DNA of 64,000 bases from CAWAYH01 sp963786195 (lineage in GTDB: Bacteria; Acidobacteriota; Vicinamibacteria; Vicinamibacterales; 2-12-FULL-66-21), in contig CAWAYH010000013.1 of NCBI GenBank assembly GCA_963786195.1, positions 248,001 to 312,000 of the forward strand, read 5' to 3'. A program made the position numbers and the translations under genes. Within the stretch, counting starts at the first letter, position 1. The number at the start of each line of letters is the position of its first letter. Below are positions 25,102 through 32,859 of this stretch, piece by piece. The notes beneath the pieces were generated by a model. The model saw only the letters and a list, made by a program, of their open reading frames with translations, searched no databases and was not told the origin of the DNA.

Positions 25102-25719
25102 TCACCGCGGTTCGTAGCCGTGCTCGGGGTGCGTGCACCCCACGAACTCGGCGAGAAACGTATTGCCCTTGTACTCGAGCTCCTTCTGAATGCCGATCTC
25201 GGATGTGTAGTAGCCGCGAATCGTCGCATCCTTCGTCGACGTGAAGAACTTCTCGATCGGTGTCTGCGGATCGGACTCGTTCCGGCTGATGTCGGTCAGG
25301 AGCTGTGCCGCCTGTGCCTGCGTCAGCTGTGAGTACGGCGCCTTGAAACGGGATCGAGCCTCGTCGTCGACCAGCGCGAGGCCGGCCGTCCACGTCTTGC
25401 GGGTTTCGGCGTTGGATTCGGAGAGAAGCAAGTCGATGTAGTCGGCCACGCGTGCGGCACGGGCGCCCGGCGAGTGATCGTCGGCCGGAATGATGGTTTC
25501 GGCCAGGGCGTCCACGGTCTTGTATTGCGCGGCCGTCAGAAACGCGAGTCTGGGCGGCGCTTTGCTGGCCTGGATCTCGGCGAACGCCTGGGCGGCGCTG
25601 TCCGACAGATACGGCCAGACCGCAATCGCGCCGACGCTCGTGCCCAGCGCCTTGACGATCGCGCGCCGCGAGAACGTCACCGGTTGGACCACGCCAGCTT
25701 CAGGCTCGCTCTGGGCCAC
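25102..25719 (-). CDS. gluconate 2-dehydrogenase subunit 3 family protein
   Basis: 205 residues with a twin-arginine signal (FSRRAIVKALGTSVGAIAVW, residues about 16-35). The mature domain has the gluconate-dehydrogenase-3 features LTAAQYKTVDALAETIIPAD near residues 80-100 and a C-terminal ending FVGCTHPEHGY. It acts as the small, Tat-guiding partner of the GMC oxidoreductase encoded next on the same strand. Together they form a periplasmic dehydrogenase; the electron acceptor subunit is not encoded here. First gene of a two-gene operon. Confidence 0.92.
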   Translation of the reverse strand: MAQSEPEAGVVQPVTFSRRAIVKALGTSVGAIAVWPYLSDSAAQAFAEIQASKAPPRLAFLTAAQYKTVDALAETIIPADDHSPGARAARVADYIDLLLSESNAETRKTWTAGLALVDDEARSRFKAPYSQLTQAQAAQLLTDISRNESDPQTPIEKFFTSTKDATIRGYYTSEIGIQKELEYKGNTFLAEFVGCTHPEHGYEPR

Positions 25720-25741
25720 GTCTACCTCGCTTGTGGGAAGA

Positions 25742-25801
25742 GGGGGTCAGATCTTGTATTTCAACATGCTAAGCAATGTTGAAATACAAGATCTGACCCC
25801 C
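25742..25801. repeat. REP-like perfect palindrome
   Basis: 26-bp arms at 25742-25767 and 25776-25801 are exact reverse complements, beginning GGGGGTCAGATCTTGTATTT, around an 8-base loop that itself contains GCT/AGC. The GGGGTCAG end is typical of REP elements mobilised by REP-associated transposases. It lies upstream of the gluconate-3/GMC operon. Confidence 0.75.
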
Positions 25802-25807
25802 CTTCCG

Positions 25808-25836
25808 ATCCGTGTTGTCCGTGTTATCCGTGGTTA
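25808..25836 (-). repeat. ACACGGAT-type tandem repeat, copy 1
   Basis: On the minus strand, directly after the GAF-gene stop, CACGGATAACACGGACAACACGGAT gives three units of ACACGGAT-like sequence (shortened here: ACACGGA units). A second copy is at 30236-30277. Confidence 0.6.
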
Positions 25837-26409
25837 GTGGCTGCGATACTCTACATCGCGAAGCCGGGCTTCGAGCTGCCGGCACCGTTCCTCGGATTCC
25901 TGCAGCAGTGTCCGCCCCTCCATCTCGTGCATGACGCACGTCGCCAGTTCCTGCAGCGCCTCGACGTCGTCGAAGGTCCAGGCTCTCGGCCGGCTGTCGA
26001 TCACGCAGAAGCTGCCGATCGTGTGGCCGCTGCTCGTCGTGAGCGGAATGCCGGCATACGCGACGATGCCCATCTCCTGGATGGCGGGGTTCAGCCGGAC
26101 GAGCGGGTTGGCCCTCGCGTCCTCGATGACGAGGGGCTTGCCGGAGCCGACGACGTGCTGGCAGAAGGAGTGGGACACTGGCGTCTCGCGGATGGACGCC
26201 AGCGGTTCGGGCAAACCGATGCAGCTCTTGAAGAACTGCCGCTCCTGATCGACGAGCGACACCAGCCCGACTGGCGCGCGCAGGATGCGGCAGGCGACAC
26301 GCGTCAGGCGATCGAGCGCGGCCTCGGGGGGTGTGTCCAGCACGCCGAGGCGTCGCAGCGCAGACAGCCGGTTGACGTTGCGGAGAATCGCGAGTAGCTC
26401 AGCCGACAT
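25834..26409 (-). CDS. GAF-domain protein
   Basis: 191 residues. A single GAF domain covers about residues 20-165: LDTPPEAALDRLTRVACRIL, APVGLVSLVDQERQFFKS, SHSFCQHVVGSGKPLVIEDA, GIVAYAGIPLTTSSGHTIGS then FCVIDSRPRAW. A short coiled coil (EESEERCRQLEARLRDV, near the end) follows. This subtype is usually a stand-alone or N-terminal sensor of histidine kinases and diguanylate cyclases; here there is no output domain. Start follows a GGAGG-like site on the minus strand. Ligand unknown. Confidence 0.85.
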   Translation of the reverse strand: MSAELLAILRNVNRLSALRRLGVLDTPPEAALDRLTRVACRILRAPVGLVSLVDQERQFFKSCIGLPEPLASIRETPVSHSFCQHVVGSGKPLVIEDARANPLVRLNPAIQEMGIVAYAGIPLTTSSGHTIGSFCVIDSRPRAWTFDDVEALQELATCVMHEMEGRTLLQESEERCRQLEARLRDVEYRSH

Positions 26410-26468
26410 GCCAGTCCTCCCCTTCTTTCGAAGGGTTCAGAGGAGTAACTGGCGTAGTCTACGCCCTT

Positions 26469-26813
26469 TTACACAGCGACGGCGAGCTTGGGCTTGCGGG
26501 CCTCCCGGGCGGGCATGTCGACTTTCGCGCAGACATGGGACCCTTCCGCGATGACCAATGCGGGCGCGCTCAGATTGCCCTTGACGCTGGCCGTGTTGCG
26601 GATCTCGAGGCGCTGTGCGGCTTCGATGGTGCCGTCGACCGTTCCGGAGACGATGACGGTGCCGGCCTCGATTTCGCCGACAACGTGGGAACCCGCCGCG
26701 AGCGTCAGAACCCGACCGTCGAGACTGATGGAGCCTTCGACTCGTCCAGAGATGACGAGGTCTTCACTGCCCGTGATATCGCCCTTGATGACGATTGAGT
26801 GTCCGTTCGACAT
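26469..26813 (-). CDS. bactofilin (polymer-forming cytoskeletal protein)
   Basis: 114 residues from the ATG whose complement is at 26811-26813, preceded by GGAGG. The whole protein is a right-handed beta-helix of the bactofilin type: SIVIKGDITGSEDLVISGRV, EGSISLDGRVLTLAAGS, VVGEIEAGTVIVSGTVDGTI, KGNLSAPALVIAEGSHVC. A short basic C-terminal tail (REARKPKLAVAV) follows. Bactofilins self-assemble into filaments for cell shape or polarity. The short upstream in-frame extension was rejected because the ribosome site and homology fit this start. Confidence 0.92.
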   Translation of the reverse strand: MSNGHSIVIKGDITGSEDLVISGRVEGSISLDGRVLTLAAGSHVVGEIEAGTVIVSGTVDGTIEAAQRLEIRNTASVKGNLSAPALVIAEGSHVCAKVDMPAREARKPKLAVAV

Positions 26814-27037
26814 GCGAGCCTCCGCGCGGCACGCTGGCAAACGTCGTTCCGCATCGGGTACATCGTGAAGCCCTTTGCCAATCGGTGAAAAGCCGCGCAA
26901 ATCCCAATGTCAGGTGATGCCGATTTCGTCAGGCAGTTACAAGTTTGACATTTACGCACTGCGTCGTTGACGCGGCTCATCGTCCGCGTTATAACCCGCG
27001 GGAACGATCCCACTCGTTCGCCCCCCCCGGAAAGCAG

Positions 27038-29178
27038 GTGTCCGGGCCCTACGTCCGTACGATCGCGGCAGTCCTCACCGCGCTGCTGTCCACGCCCCTG
27101 CGCAGGCGCAGAGCACCTCTCCTGACGGCCTGTGGACCGCGGAGCAGGCCGGCCAGGCGGCCGGCGCGCAAACAGCGACTCGTCCTGTGTATCTTCTCAG
27201 TCGTCCGCCCCTCGAGCGGCTACTGACTCAGGCGCCTGGCGAAGGCGGCATGCGAACGGCGGACGTGCGCCTGTCGGTTCGGCACCGGCGCGATCGCGGC
27301 GATCATGACGACCGTAAACGCGATCAACGCGGTCTACAACGTGGAGATCGCGACGCACCTGACGCTCCATCGGAAATGAGAACCTGATCGTCTTCACGGA
27401 TCCCACCACCGATCCCTTCCCGCTCGCCGACAAGAACGCCGAGACCCAGGCGGCCATCGACGGTGCGATCGGCGACGGCAACTACGACATCGGCCACCTG
27501 TTTCACGTGGCAGGCTCGGACATTTCTGGCAACGCAGGATGCATCGGCTGCGTCTGCACGACCGGAGCAAGGGCAGCGGCTGGAGTCAGGGGCCCACACC
27601 CACGAATGCCGACTTCAGTTTCGTCGCGGCGCACGAGATGGGGCACCAGCATGGCGGCACGCACAGGTTCAACGGCACCGGCTGCAATCCAGGTCAATAC
27701 ACAGCGGCCAGCGCCTGGGAGCCAGGCAGCGGCAGCACGGTCATGTCGTATTCGAGCATCTGCGGATCGGATAACCAGCTTGGCAGCCTGCCCGGAAACC
27801 TCTACTTCCATGCCGGGAATCGCCAGCAGATCACGGCCTACACGCAGTCCGGCGGCGGAAGCGTCTGCGGCACCACGCAGATGACGGGCAACTCCGTTCC
27901 GCTGGTGAACGCGGGCGGCGATTTCACCATCCCGCAGGGCACGCCGTTCGTCCTGACGGCGAGCGGATCGGATCCGGACGGTGAAGCCCTGACGTTCACC
28001 TGGGAACAGATGGACCTGGGTCCCACGGCTGCGTTGAACGCGTCCGACGACGGGGAGATTCCTCTGTTTCGGTCGTTCCCGCCGTCAACGAGCGCCGCAC
28101 GAACGTTTCCGCGCTTCCAGGATCTGCTGGCGGGTTCGCCCAGCCTGTTTCCGAACAAGCTTGGCGAACAGTTGCCGACGACCAATCGGCTCCTGACGTT
28201 CCGCACGACCGCGCGCGACAACCGCGCCGGGGCTGGAGCGGCCGACGACGACGAAATGGTCATCACCGTCGCGGGCTCGCCGTTTCAAACGACGGCGCCG
28301 GGTGTCGGGGGCGCGCTCGAGTGCAACGTGCCGAGCCTCGTCACGTGGGACGTCGGAGGCGGAAACGTCGCGCCCACGGTGAACATCCTGCTGTCGACCA
28401 ACGGCGGCGCCTCGTTCCCGACGACGCTCGCGGCCGCCACGCTGAACGACGGGGCTCAGAGCGTCACGGCTCCACCGAGCCTCTCGTCCAACGCACGCCT
28501 GCGGATCGATTCGATCGGCAACATCTTCTTTGCGCTGTCGCCGCAGATCAGCGTCAGCGACACGATCGCGCCGACCGTGACCTGTCCCGCGCCTGCCGTC
28601 GCCGAGTGCACGGGCAACAACGGGGTGGCCCGGACCGATCCACAATTGGCGGCGTTCTTCGCCGGCGCGTCTGCGGTGGATGCGTGTGACGCCTCGCTGA
28701 GCATCACCAACAACGCGCCCCCGCTCATCCCGCTCGGCGTGAACCCGATTACGTTTTCCAGCGTGGACGATTCGTTGAACGCCGGCATGTGCTCGGCCAA
28801 CGTGACCGTCGTGGACACCAAGCCCCCGAGCATCGCCTTCACGCTCACGCCGACCGTCATCTGGCCGCCGAATCACAAGATGGTGAAGGTTGATGCAACC
28901 GTCGTGGCGGGTGATACCTGCGATCCGAATCCCGCCATCACCTTGACGTCGATCACGAGCAACGAGCCCGACAACGGCCTCGGCGACGGCGACACGGTTG
29001 GCGACATTCAAGAGGCGGACTTCGGCACCGCAGATTTCTCGTTCCTGCTGCGCGCCGAGCGATCCGGCAAGGGGAATGGACGCGATACACGATCACCTAC
29101 ACGGTGACTGATGGATCGGGCAACGCGAGTTCAGCGTCCGCGATCGTTCGAGTCCCGCACAGCAAGTCGGACTTCTAG
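27038..29178 (+). CDS. secreted reprolysin-like metalloprotease, frameshifted
   Basis: The likely start is GTG 27038 with a signal peptide (TIAAVLTALLSTP). Several one-base shifts occur before 27540: reading SPDGLWTAEQAGQAAG, then NAINAVYNVEIATHLTLH, then NLIVFTDPTTDPFPLADKN must be joined across frames. The zinc site is intact at HEMGHQHGGTH (HExxHxxGxxH), near 27637, with the Met-turn candidate STVMSYSSICG downstream, as in adamalysin/reprolysin M12B enzymes. The C-terminal half holds beta-sandwich (HYR/Ig-like) modules with NVLL and IAPTVTCPAPAVAECTGN. The final frame shift near 29085 leads to TVTDGSGNASSASAIVR and TAG 29176-29178. Secreted protease, likely outer-surface or extracellular. 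Confidence 0.75.
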
Positions 29179-29207
29179 ACCGTTCCAGGATGTCGGAGGC
29201 CGCGAGG

Positions 29208-29729
29208 TCAATCGCGGCCTCCGACAATGCTGATCATCAGGCGCACCCCGAGATTCCGATCTCCAACCATCGCCTGCGCATCGAATCGCAGGGCGAGATC
29301 ACCCGTGACCGCCCCCTGCGCGCCGGCACCGAGGACGAAGAGCCTGTCATCGGAGGCCCAGGGCGCGCCGTGCCCGGAGAACGGCCTGGCGATGCCCACG
29401 GTCAGGAATCCGGGCCGGTACCCGATCGCGCTGAGGTTCTTGAGCCGCAGCTGCGCCAGCGGCAGCGCGAACGCGCGTCCGCCGACACCACCGACATCCA
29501 CGCCGAATTCGAGGGACAGGTCGTCGGTCAGGTTCCTGGAGTACCGGCCACCGGCCGACATCCCTTCCTCACCGTTGGCGAGGCCCCAGAGGGAGCCGGT
29601 GAATCCGAACTCGCGCTTGGGAACGTTGTCGTGGCTGACAAAGACCTGGGGCGGCTGGGCGAAGAGCCGTCCCGGAGCACCCAGCGCGCAGATCGTGGCG
29701 AGCACCAGCACCATCCGTCGCATGCGCAT
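29208..29729 (-). CDS. putative outer-membrane beta-barrel protein
   Basis: 173 residues with a cleavable signal peptide to about residue 25 (LVLATICALGAPGRLFAQ). The mature part alternates polar and hydrophobic residues in strands ending in aromatic or polar groups: REFGFTGSLWGLANG, SAGGRYSRNLTDDLSLEF, GRAFALPLAQLRLKNLSA, LRFDAQAMVGDRNLGVRLMI. It fits a small 8-strand outer-membrane barrel, but no family was recognised. It converges with the metalloprotease gene. Confidence 0.7.
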   Translation of the reverse strand: MRMRRMVLVLATICALGAPGRLFAQPPQVFVSHDNVPKREFGFTGSLWGLANGEEGMSAGGRYSRNLTDDLSLEFGVDVGGVGGRAFALPLAQLRLKNLSAIGYRPGFLTVGIARPFSGHGAPWASDDRLFVLGAGAQGAVTGDLALRFDAQAMVGDRNLGVRLMISIVGGRD

Positions 29730-29826
29730 AACTTGTCTCTCCTGGGATCAAGTTAGGCGCTCCGCGTGACCGAGTCGTGAGTGAACCGTGATTTGTGCTG
29801 AAAAACCGTGATGTCCCGTGTAGCCA

Positions 29827-29855
29827 TTGACAATATAACCACAGTGGCTATATCA
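29827..29855 (+). promoter_or_regulatory. padR promoter with palindromic operator
   Basis: TTGACA (29827-29832) and a -10 candidate TATATC (29849-29854) are 16 bases apart. Between and over them ATATAACCAC-A-GTGGCTATAT (29833-29853) is a near-perfect inverted repeat. The gene starts at GTG 29863, eight bases after the -10, so the mRNA is probably leaderless and the repressor would bind its own core promoter. Confidence 0.6.
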
Positions 29856-29862
29856 ATACGGC

Positions 29863-30225
29863 GTGGCACACACGCCGGACGAAATCGACGCATTGCTGCC
29901 CCTGCCCGCGGCAACCTTTCAAATCCTGATCGCGCTGGCTGAGGAAGATCGCCACGGCTACGCCATCATCCAGACGATTGCCGCCCGCACGGACGGCGAG
30001 GTTCAACTGAGCGCGGGGACGCTGTATCGCTCGATTCAGCGGATGCAGGAACAAGGTCTCATCACCGAGACCCGGCAGCGCCCCGCCCCCGAGCTGGACG
30101 ACGAGCGTAGACGGTACTACCGCATCACGCCGTTTGGATCGGCCGTCGCGAGGGCCGAAGCGCGCCGACTCACGCAGATGGTGCGGCTGGCGCGCGCCAG
30201 CGGCCTGGCGCCCGAGCGGGGGTAG
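29863..30225 (+). CDS. PadR-family transcriptional regulator
   Basis: 120 residues from GTG 29863. The winged-helix PadR core is FQILIALAEEDRHGYAIIQT, then GTLYRSIQRMQEQGLITE, then RRRYYRITPFGSAVARAEA with a C-terminal helix LTQMVRLARASG for dimerisation. The palindrome in its promoter suggests autorepression. Typical targets are efflux or stress genes; none is adjacent in a way that identifies them. Confidence 0.9.
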   Translation: MAHTPDEIDALLPLPAATFQILIALAEEDRHGYAIIQTIAARTDGEVQLSAGTLYRSIQRMQEQGLITETRQRPAPELDDERRRYYRITPFGSAVARAEARRLTQMVRLARASGLAPERG

Positions 30226-30235
30226 TACTGAGAAT

Positions 30236-30277
30236 ATCCGTGTTGTCCGTGCTGTCCGCGGCTGTTGTCCGCGGTTA
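30236..30277 (-). repeat. ACACGGAT-type tandem repeat, copy 2
   Basis: Immediately downstream of the corA stop on the minus strand: CGCGGACAACAGCCGCGGAC followed by AGCACGGACAACACGGATA. Same unit and same position relative to a stop codon as copy 1. Confidence 0.6.
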
Positions 30278-31279
30278 GAGCCAGCCCGATCGCCTGAAGC
30301 CGAGAAACAATCCCACGCACGCGGCGATCATGAAGCCCATGACCAGCGGGTAGCCGAACTGCCAGTGCAGCTCCGGGATGCTGTCGAAGTTCATCCCATA
30401 GACGCCCGCAATCATCGTGGGCACGGCAATGATCGCCGCCCACGCCGCCAGCCGCTTGGTGTGCTCGGTCTGCGACACCGAGATGAGCGAGAGGTTCGCC
30501 TCGAGCGCCGTCGTCAACAGCTCGCGCAGGTTGTCGATCATCTCGTTGAGACGAAGGACGTGATCGTAGACGTCGCGGAAGTACGGACGCGTGTCCTCTG
30601 GAATCAGGTTGATGTCGAACCGCATGAGCCTGTTGCACACGTCGACGAGCGGTGACACCGCTCGTTTCAGCGCCAGGAGGTCGCGCTTCAGCCCATAGAT
30701 CCGCTTCATCGTGTCGCGGCTCAGCTGTTCACCGAAGATCTCTTCCTCGAGCTCTTCGAGCTGTGTTTCGAGCGCCTCCACGACGGGCAAGTACTGATCG
30801 ACGATGAAGTCCATCAACGCGTAGAGGACGAATCCGGGCCCCTTGTTCAACAGCTGCGGCGCCGCCTCGCAGCGGGCTCTCAGACCGACGTGCGATTTCA
30901 GCGACCCGTGCCGGACGGAGATGATGTAGCGCTCGCCGACGAACACGTGGGTCTCGCCGAACTCCAGGTCGGTCGAGCCCGGAAGCATCTGCGTCGTGCG
31001 CAGCACGACGAACAGCGAGTCGTCGTACTGCTCGAGTTTCGGTCGCTGATGCGCCGTCAGCGCGTCCTCGATGGCGAGGTCGTGCAGTCCGAACTCACGC
31101 TGCACCTCACGCAGGACCTCTTCGCGGGGTTCGTACATGCCAATCCAGACGAACCGGTCGCGCTGCTTGAGTGCTTCGCTGATGTCGCAGATCGGCAGGT
31201 CGGCGACGCGCTGGCCGCCGGCGTACGCGGCGCAGTTGATCACGCCCGTCGGCTGTGCGTCTTCGCGGGTTTCGAGCAT
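30275..31279 (-). CDS. corA: CorA-family magnesium/cobalt transporter
   Basis: 334 residues. The N-terminal cytoplasmic funnel (about 1-265) contains RKDL-like acidic stretches and FVWIGMYEPREEVLREVQ. Two C-terminal helices: TM1 ends with the selectivity signature YGMNF (in PTMIAGVYGMNFDSIPELHW, shortened) and TM2 is YPLVMGFMIAACVGLFLGF, followed by a short basic tail. The GMN motif identifies a functional CorA pore. Forms a pentameric Mg2+ channel in the inner membrane. Confidence 0.92.
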   Translation of the reverse strand: MLETREDAQPTGVINCAAYAGGQRVADLPICDISEALKQRDRFVWIGMYEPREEVLREVQREFGLHDLAIEDALTAHQRPKLEQYDDSLFVVLRTTQMLPGSTDLEFGETHVFVGERYIISVRHGSLKSHVGLRARCEAAPQLLNKGPGFVLYALMDFIVDQYLPVVEALETQLEELEEEIFGEQLSRDTMKRIYGLKRDLLALKRAVSPLVDVCNRLMRFDINLIPEDTRPYFRDVYDHVLRLNEMIDNLRELLTTALEANLSLISVSQTEHTKRLAAWAAIIAVPTMIAGVYGMNFDSIPELHWQFGYPLVMGFMIAACVGLFLGFRRSGWL

Positions 31280-31344
31280 GGCCCCGCGGCAATTATGGCA
31301 GGTTCAAATCGGGGCGGCGCAGGTTCCGGAGCGGGGGTCGAGCG

Positions 31345-31515
31345 TCAGCTGCGGGCCGGCCGGACTGCGCTCCGGAGGTCGGCCGCTCGCTCCAGGTTCA
31401 ACGTCAGAAGCGCCAGATAGGCCATGGCGAGCGCATCCGCCGCCGGTCCGTTGCCTGATAGCCTTACTGCTGTGGCGGCCACCGCCAGCGCGAGTGGCCC
31501 GACTCCGAGTTTCAT
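31345..31515 (-). CDS. possible small membrane protein
   Basis: 56 residues from the ATG complementary to 31513-31515, with GGGAGG upstream on the minus strand. Two hydrophobic runs (GVGPLALAVAATAVRL and ADALAMAYLALLTL) suggest one or two helices. It lies between corA and the AMIN-like gene. No family recognised; short length keeps confidence low. Confidence 0.35.
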   Translation of the reverse strand: MKLGVGPLALAVAATAVRLSGNGPAADALAMAYLALLTLNLERAADLRSAVRPARS

Positions 31516-31701
31516 GACTCGGCCTCCCAACGACTTACCGGGAACGCAACGAGCCTGCCGCCCGCGGCGCGTGGAATTCCTAGGATTTCTCACGCATTAC
31601 GAGAAAGTAATGAGAAGAAGTTCTCGATCTCGGCGACCAAAGCAACGCATCGCGCCGACTGGACATTGTTCGACTGGGGCGATAGCCTCTTTCTTCTGAG
31701 C

Positions 31702-32832
31702 ATGTTGAGAAGCACCCGACGGAAGGGATTGGATGAAGAAGTCTGCCTGCGGGCTGCCAGGACCGCACTGCTCTTGCTGATGGTGTCAGCCGCCGGGGCA
31801 GGCCTCGAATCGCGGGAGTTGACTGGTCAGGCTGCAGCGGGACCCGCGCTCCGGGGCCTCGTCGCGTCACGAACGGGAACGACGTCGATCGTGACCCTCG
31901 AAACCGAAGGCGCCTTTCCGCCGTCATCATTCACAGGAACGGCGGTCGACAATCCGCCGCGGATATTCTTCGACTTTCCGGGGTTGGTTTCGAAGGTGTC
32001 GGCGAGCACGACGCTCAACGACCCGCTGATTCGACGAGTGCGGGTCGGTCTGCACAGCGCAAAGCCGCTGATCACGCGTGTCGTTCTCGATCTCGTTCAG
32101 TCCGCCCCGTTCAAGGTCGTCCAGCAGTCGCCCGATCGCCTCATGATCGTGGTGGGCTCGGAGACTGGTGCACGGCCGGCAACGACAACGGCTTCGCCCG
32201 CACCGTCCCCAGCACCTGCTCCGCCTCCGGCACCCGCTCCGCCGGCGCCAGCCCGCGAATCTGCTGCCGACACGTACCGGCCGCCGCGACTGGCTCCGGT
32301 GCCTCCGCTGCCGCCGCCTCCAGCGGCGACTCCAGCATCGCCGCGCGCGAAGACCGCTCCACCGCCGGTTGCGGATCTTCCGCCTTCAGCGGCTCCTCCG
32401 CCGGCCGCGGCCCGTTCGCACGGCAGTTCGGGTCGAACGACGCCAGCCGTTCTGCCGAAAGATGTCGAGAAGTACCGGCGGGAAGTGTCAGGCGCGCTGG
32501 ATCGACTCGGCCAGCAGAAAGCGTTTCTCGCATCGCTCGATCAGCTCGCCAACCAGTCGAGCGAGGCGACGCAGCTTGCGCTGGACGAGCTGGAAGGTGT
32601 TCGGCAGGCGCTCGCGACCGTCAGGCCTCCCCTGGCCCTGCGGCCGACGCACGACCTGCTGCTTCAGTCATGCACGCTGGGTGCGATGGCGGCTCGCCTG
32701 CGGCTCGATGCGTTGCGAACCGGTGACGAGGCGGTGCGGCGGAATTCCGCTTCCGCCGCGGCCGGCTCGATTCTGCTGCTGGAGCGGGCCTGCGCAGACC
32801 TGGCCTGCGAAAGCCCGTCTCCCGATCGCTGA
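31702..32832 (+). CDS. AMIN-domain-like exported protein
   Basis: A start at ATG 31702 gives 376 residues; an upstream in-frame start at 31666 would add twelve. Residues about 8-38 are a signal or anchor (ARTALLLLMVSAAGAGL). An AMIN-like beta domain follows (TTSIVTLETEGAFPPSSF, NPPRIFFDFPGLV, LITRVVLDLVQSAPFKVV, SPDRLMIVVGS), then a long Pro/Ala-rich linker (about 170-270) and a helical C-terminal domain. AMIN domains bind cell-wall or secretin complexes. The linker would span the periplasm. Function inferred from the domain only. Confidence 0.75.
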   Translation: MLRSTRRKGLDEEVCLRAARTALLLLMVSAAGAGLESRELTGQAAAGPALRGLVASRTGTTSIVTLETEGAFPPSSFTGTAVDNPPRIFFDFPGLVSKVSASTTLNDPLIRRVRVGLHSAKPLITRVVLDLVQSAPFKVVQQSPDRLMIVVGSETGARPATTTASPAPSPAPAPPPAPAPPAPARESAADTYRPPRLAPVPPLPPPPAATPASPRAKTAPPPVADLPPSAAPPPAAARSHGSSGRTTPAVLPKDVEKYRREVSGALDRLGQQKAFLASLDQLANQSSEATQLALDELEGVRQALATVRPPLALRPTHDLLLQSCTLGAMAARLRLDALRTGDEAVRRNSASAAAGSILLLERACADLACESPSPDR

Positions 32833-32859
32833 AGATCAGGTCCGGCTGAAGCCCGCACG

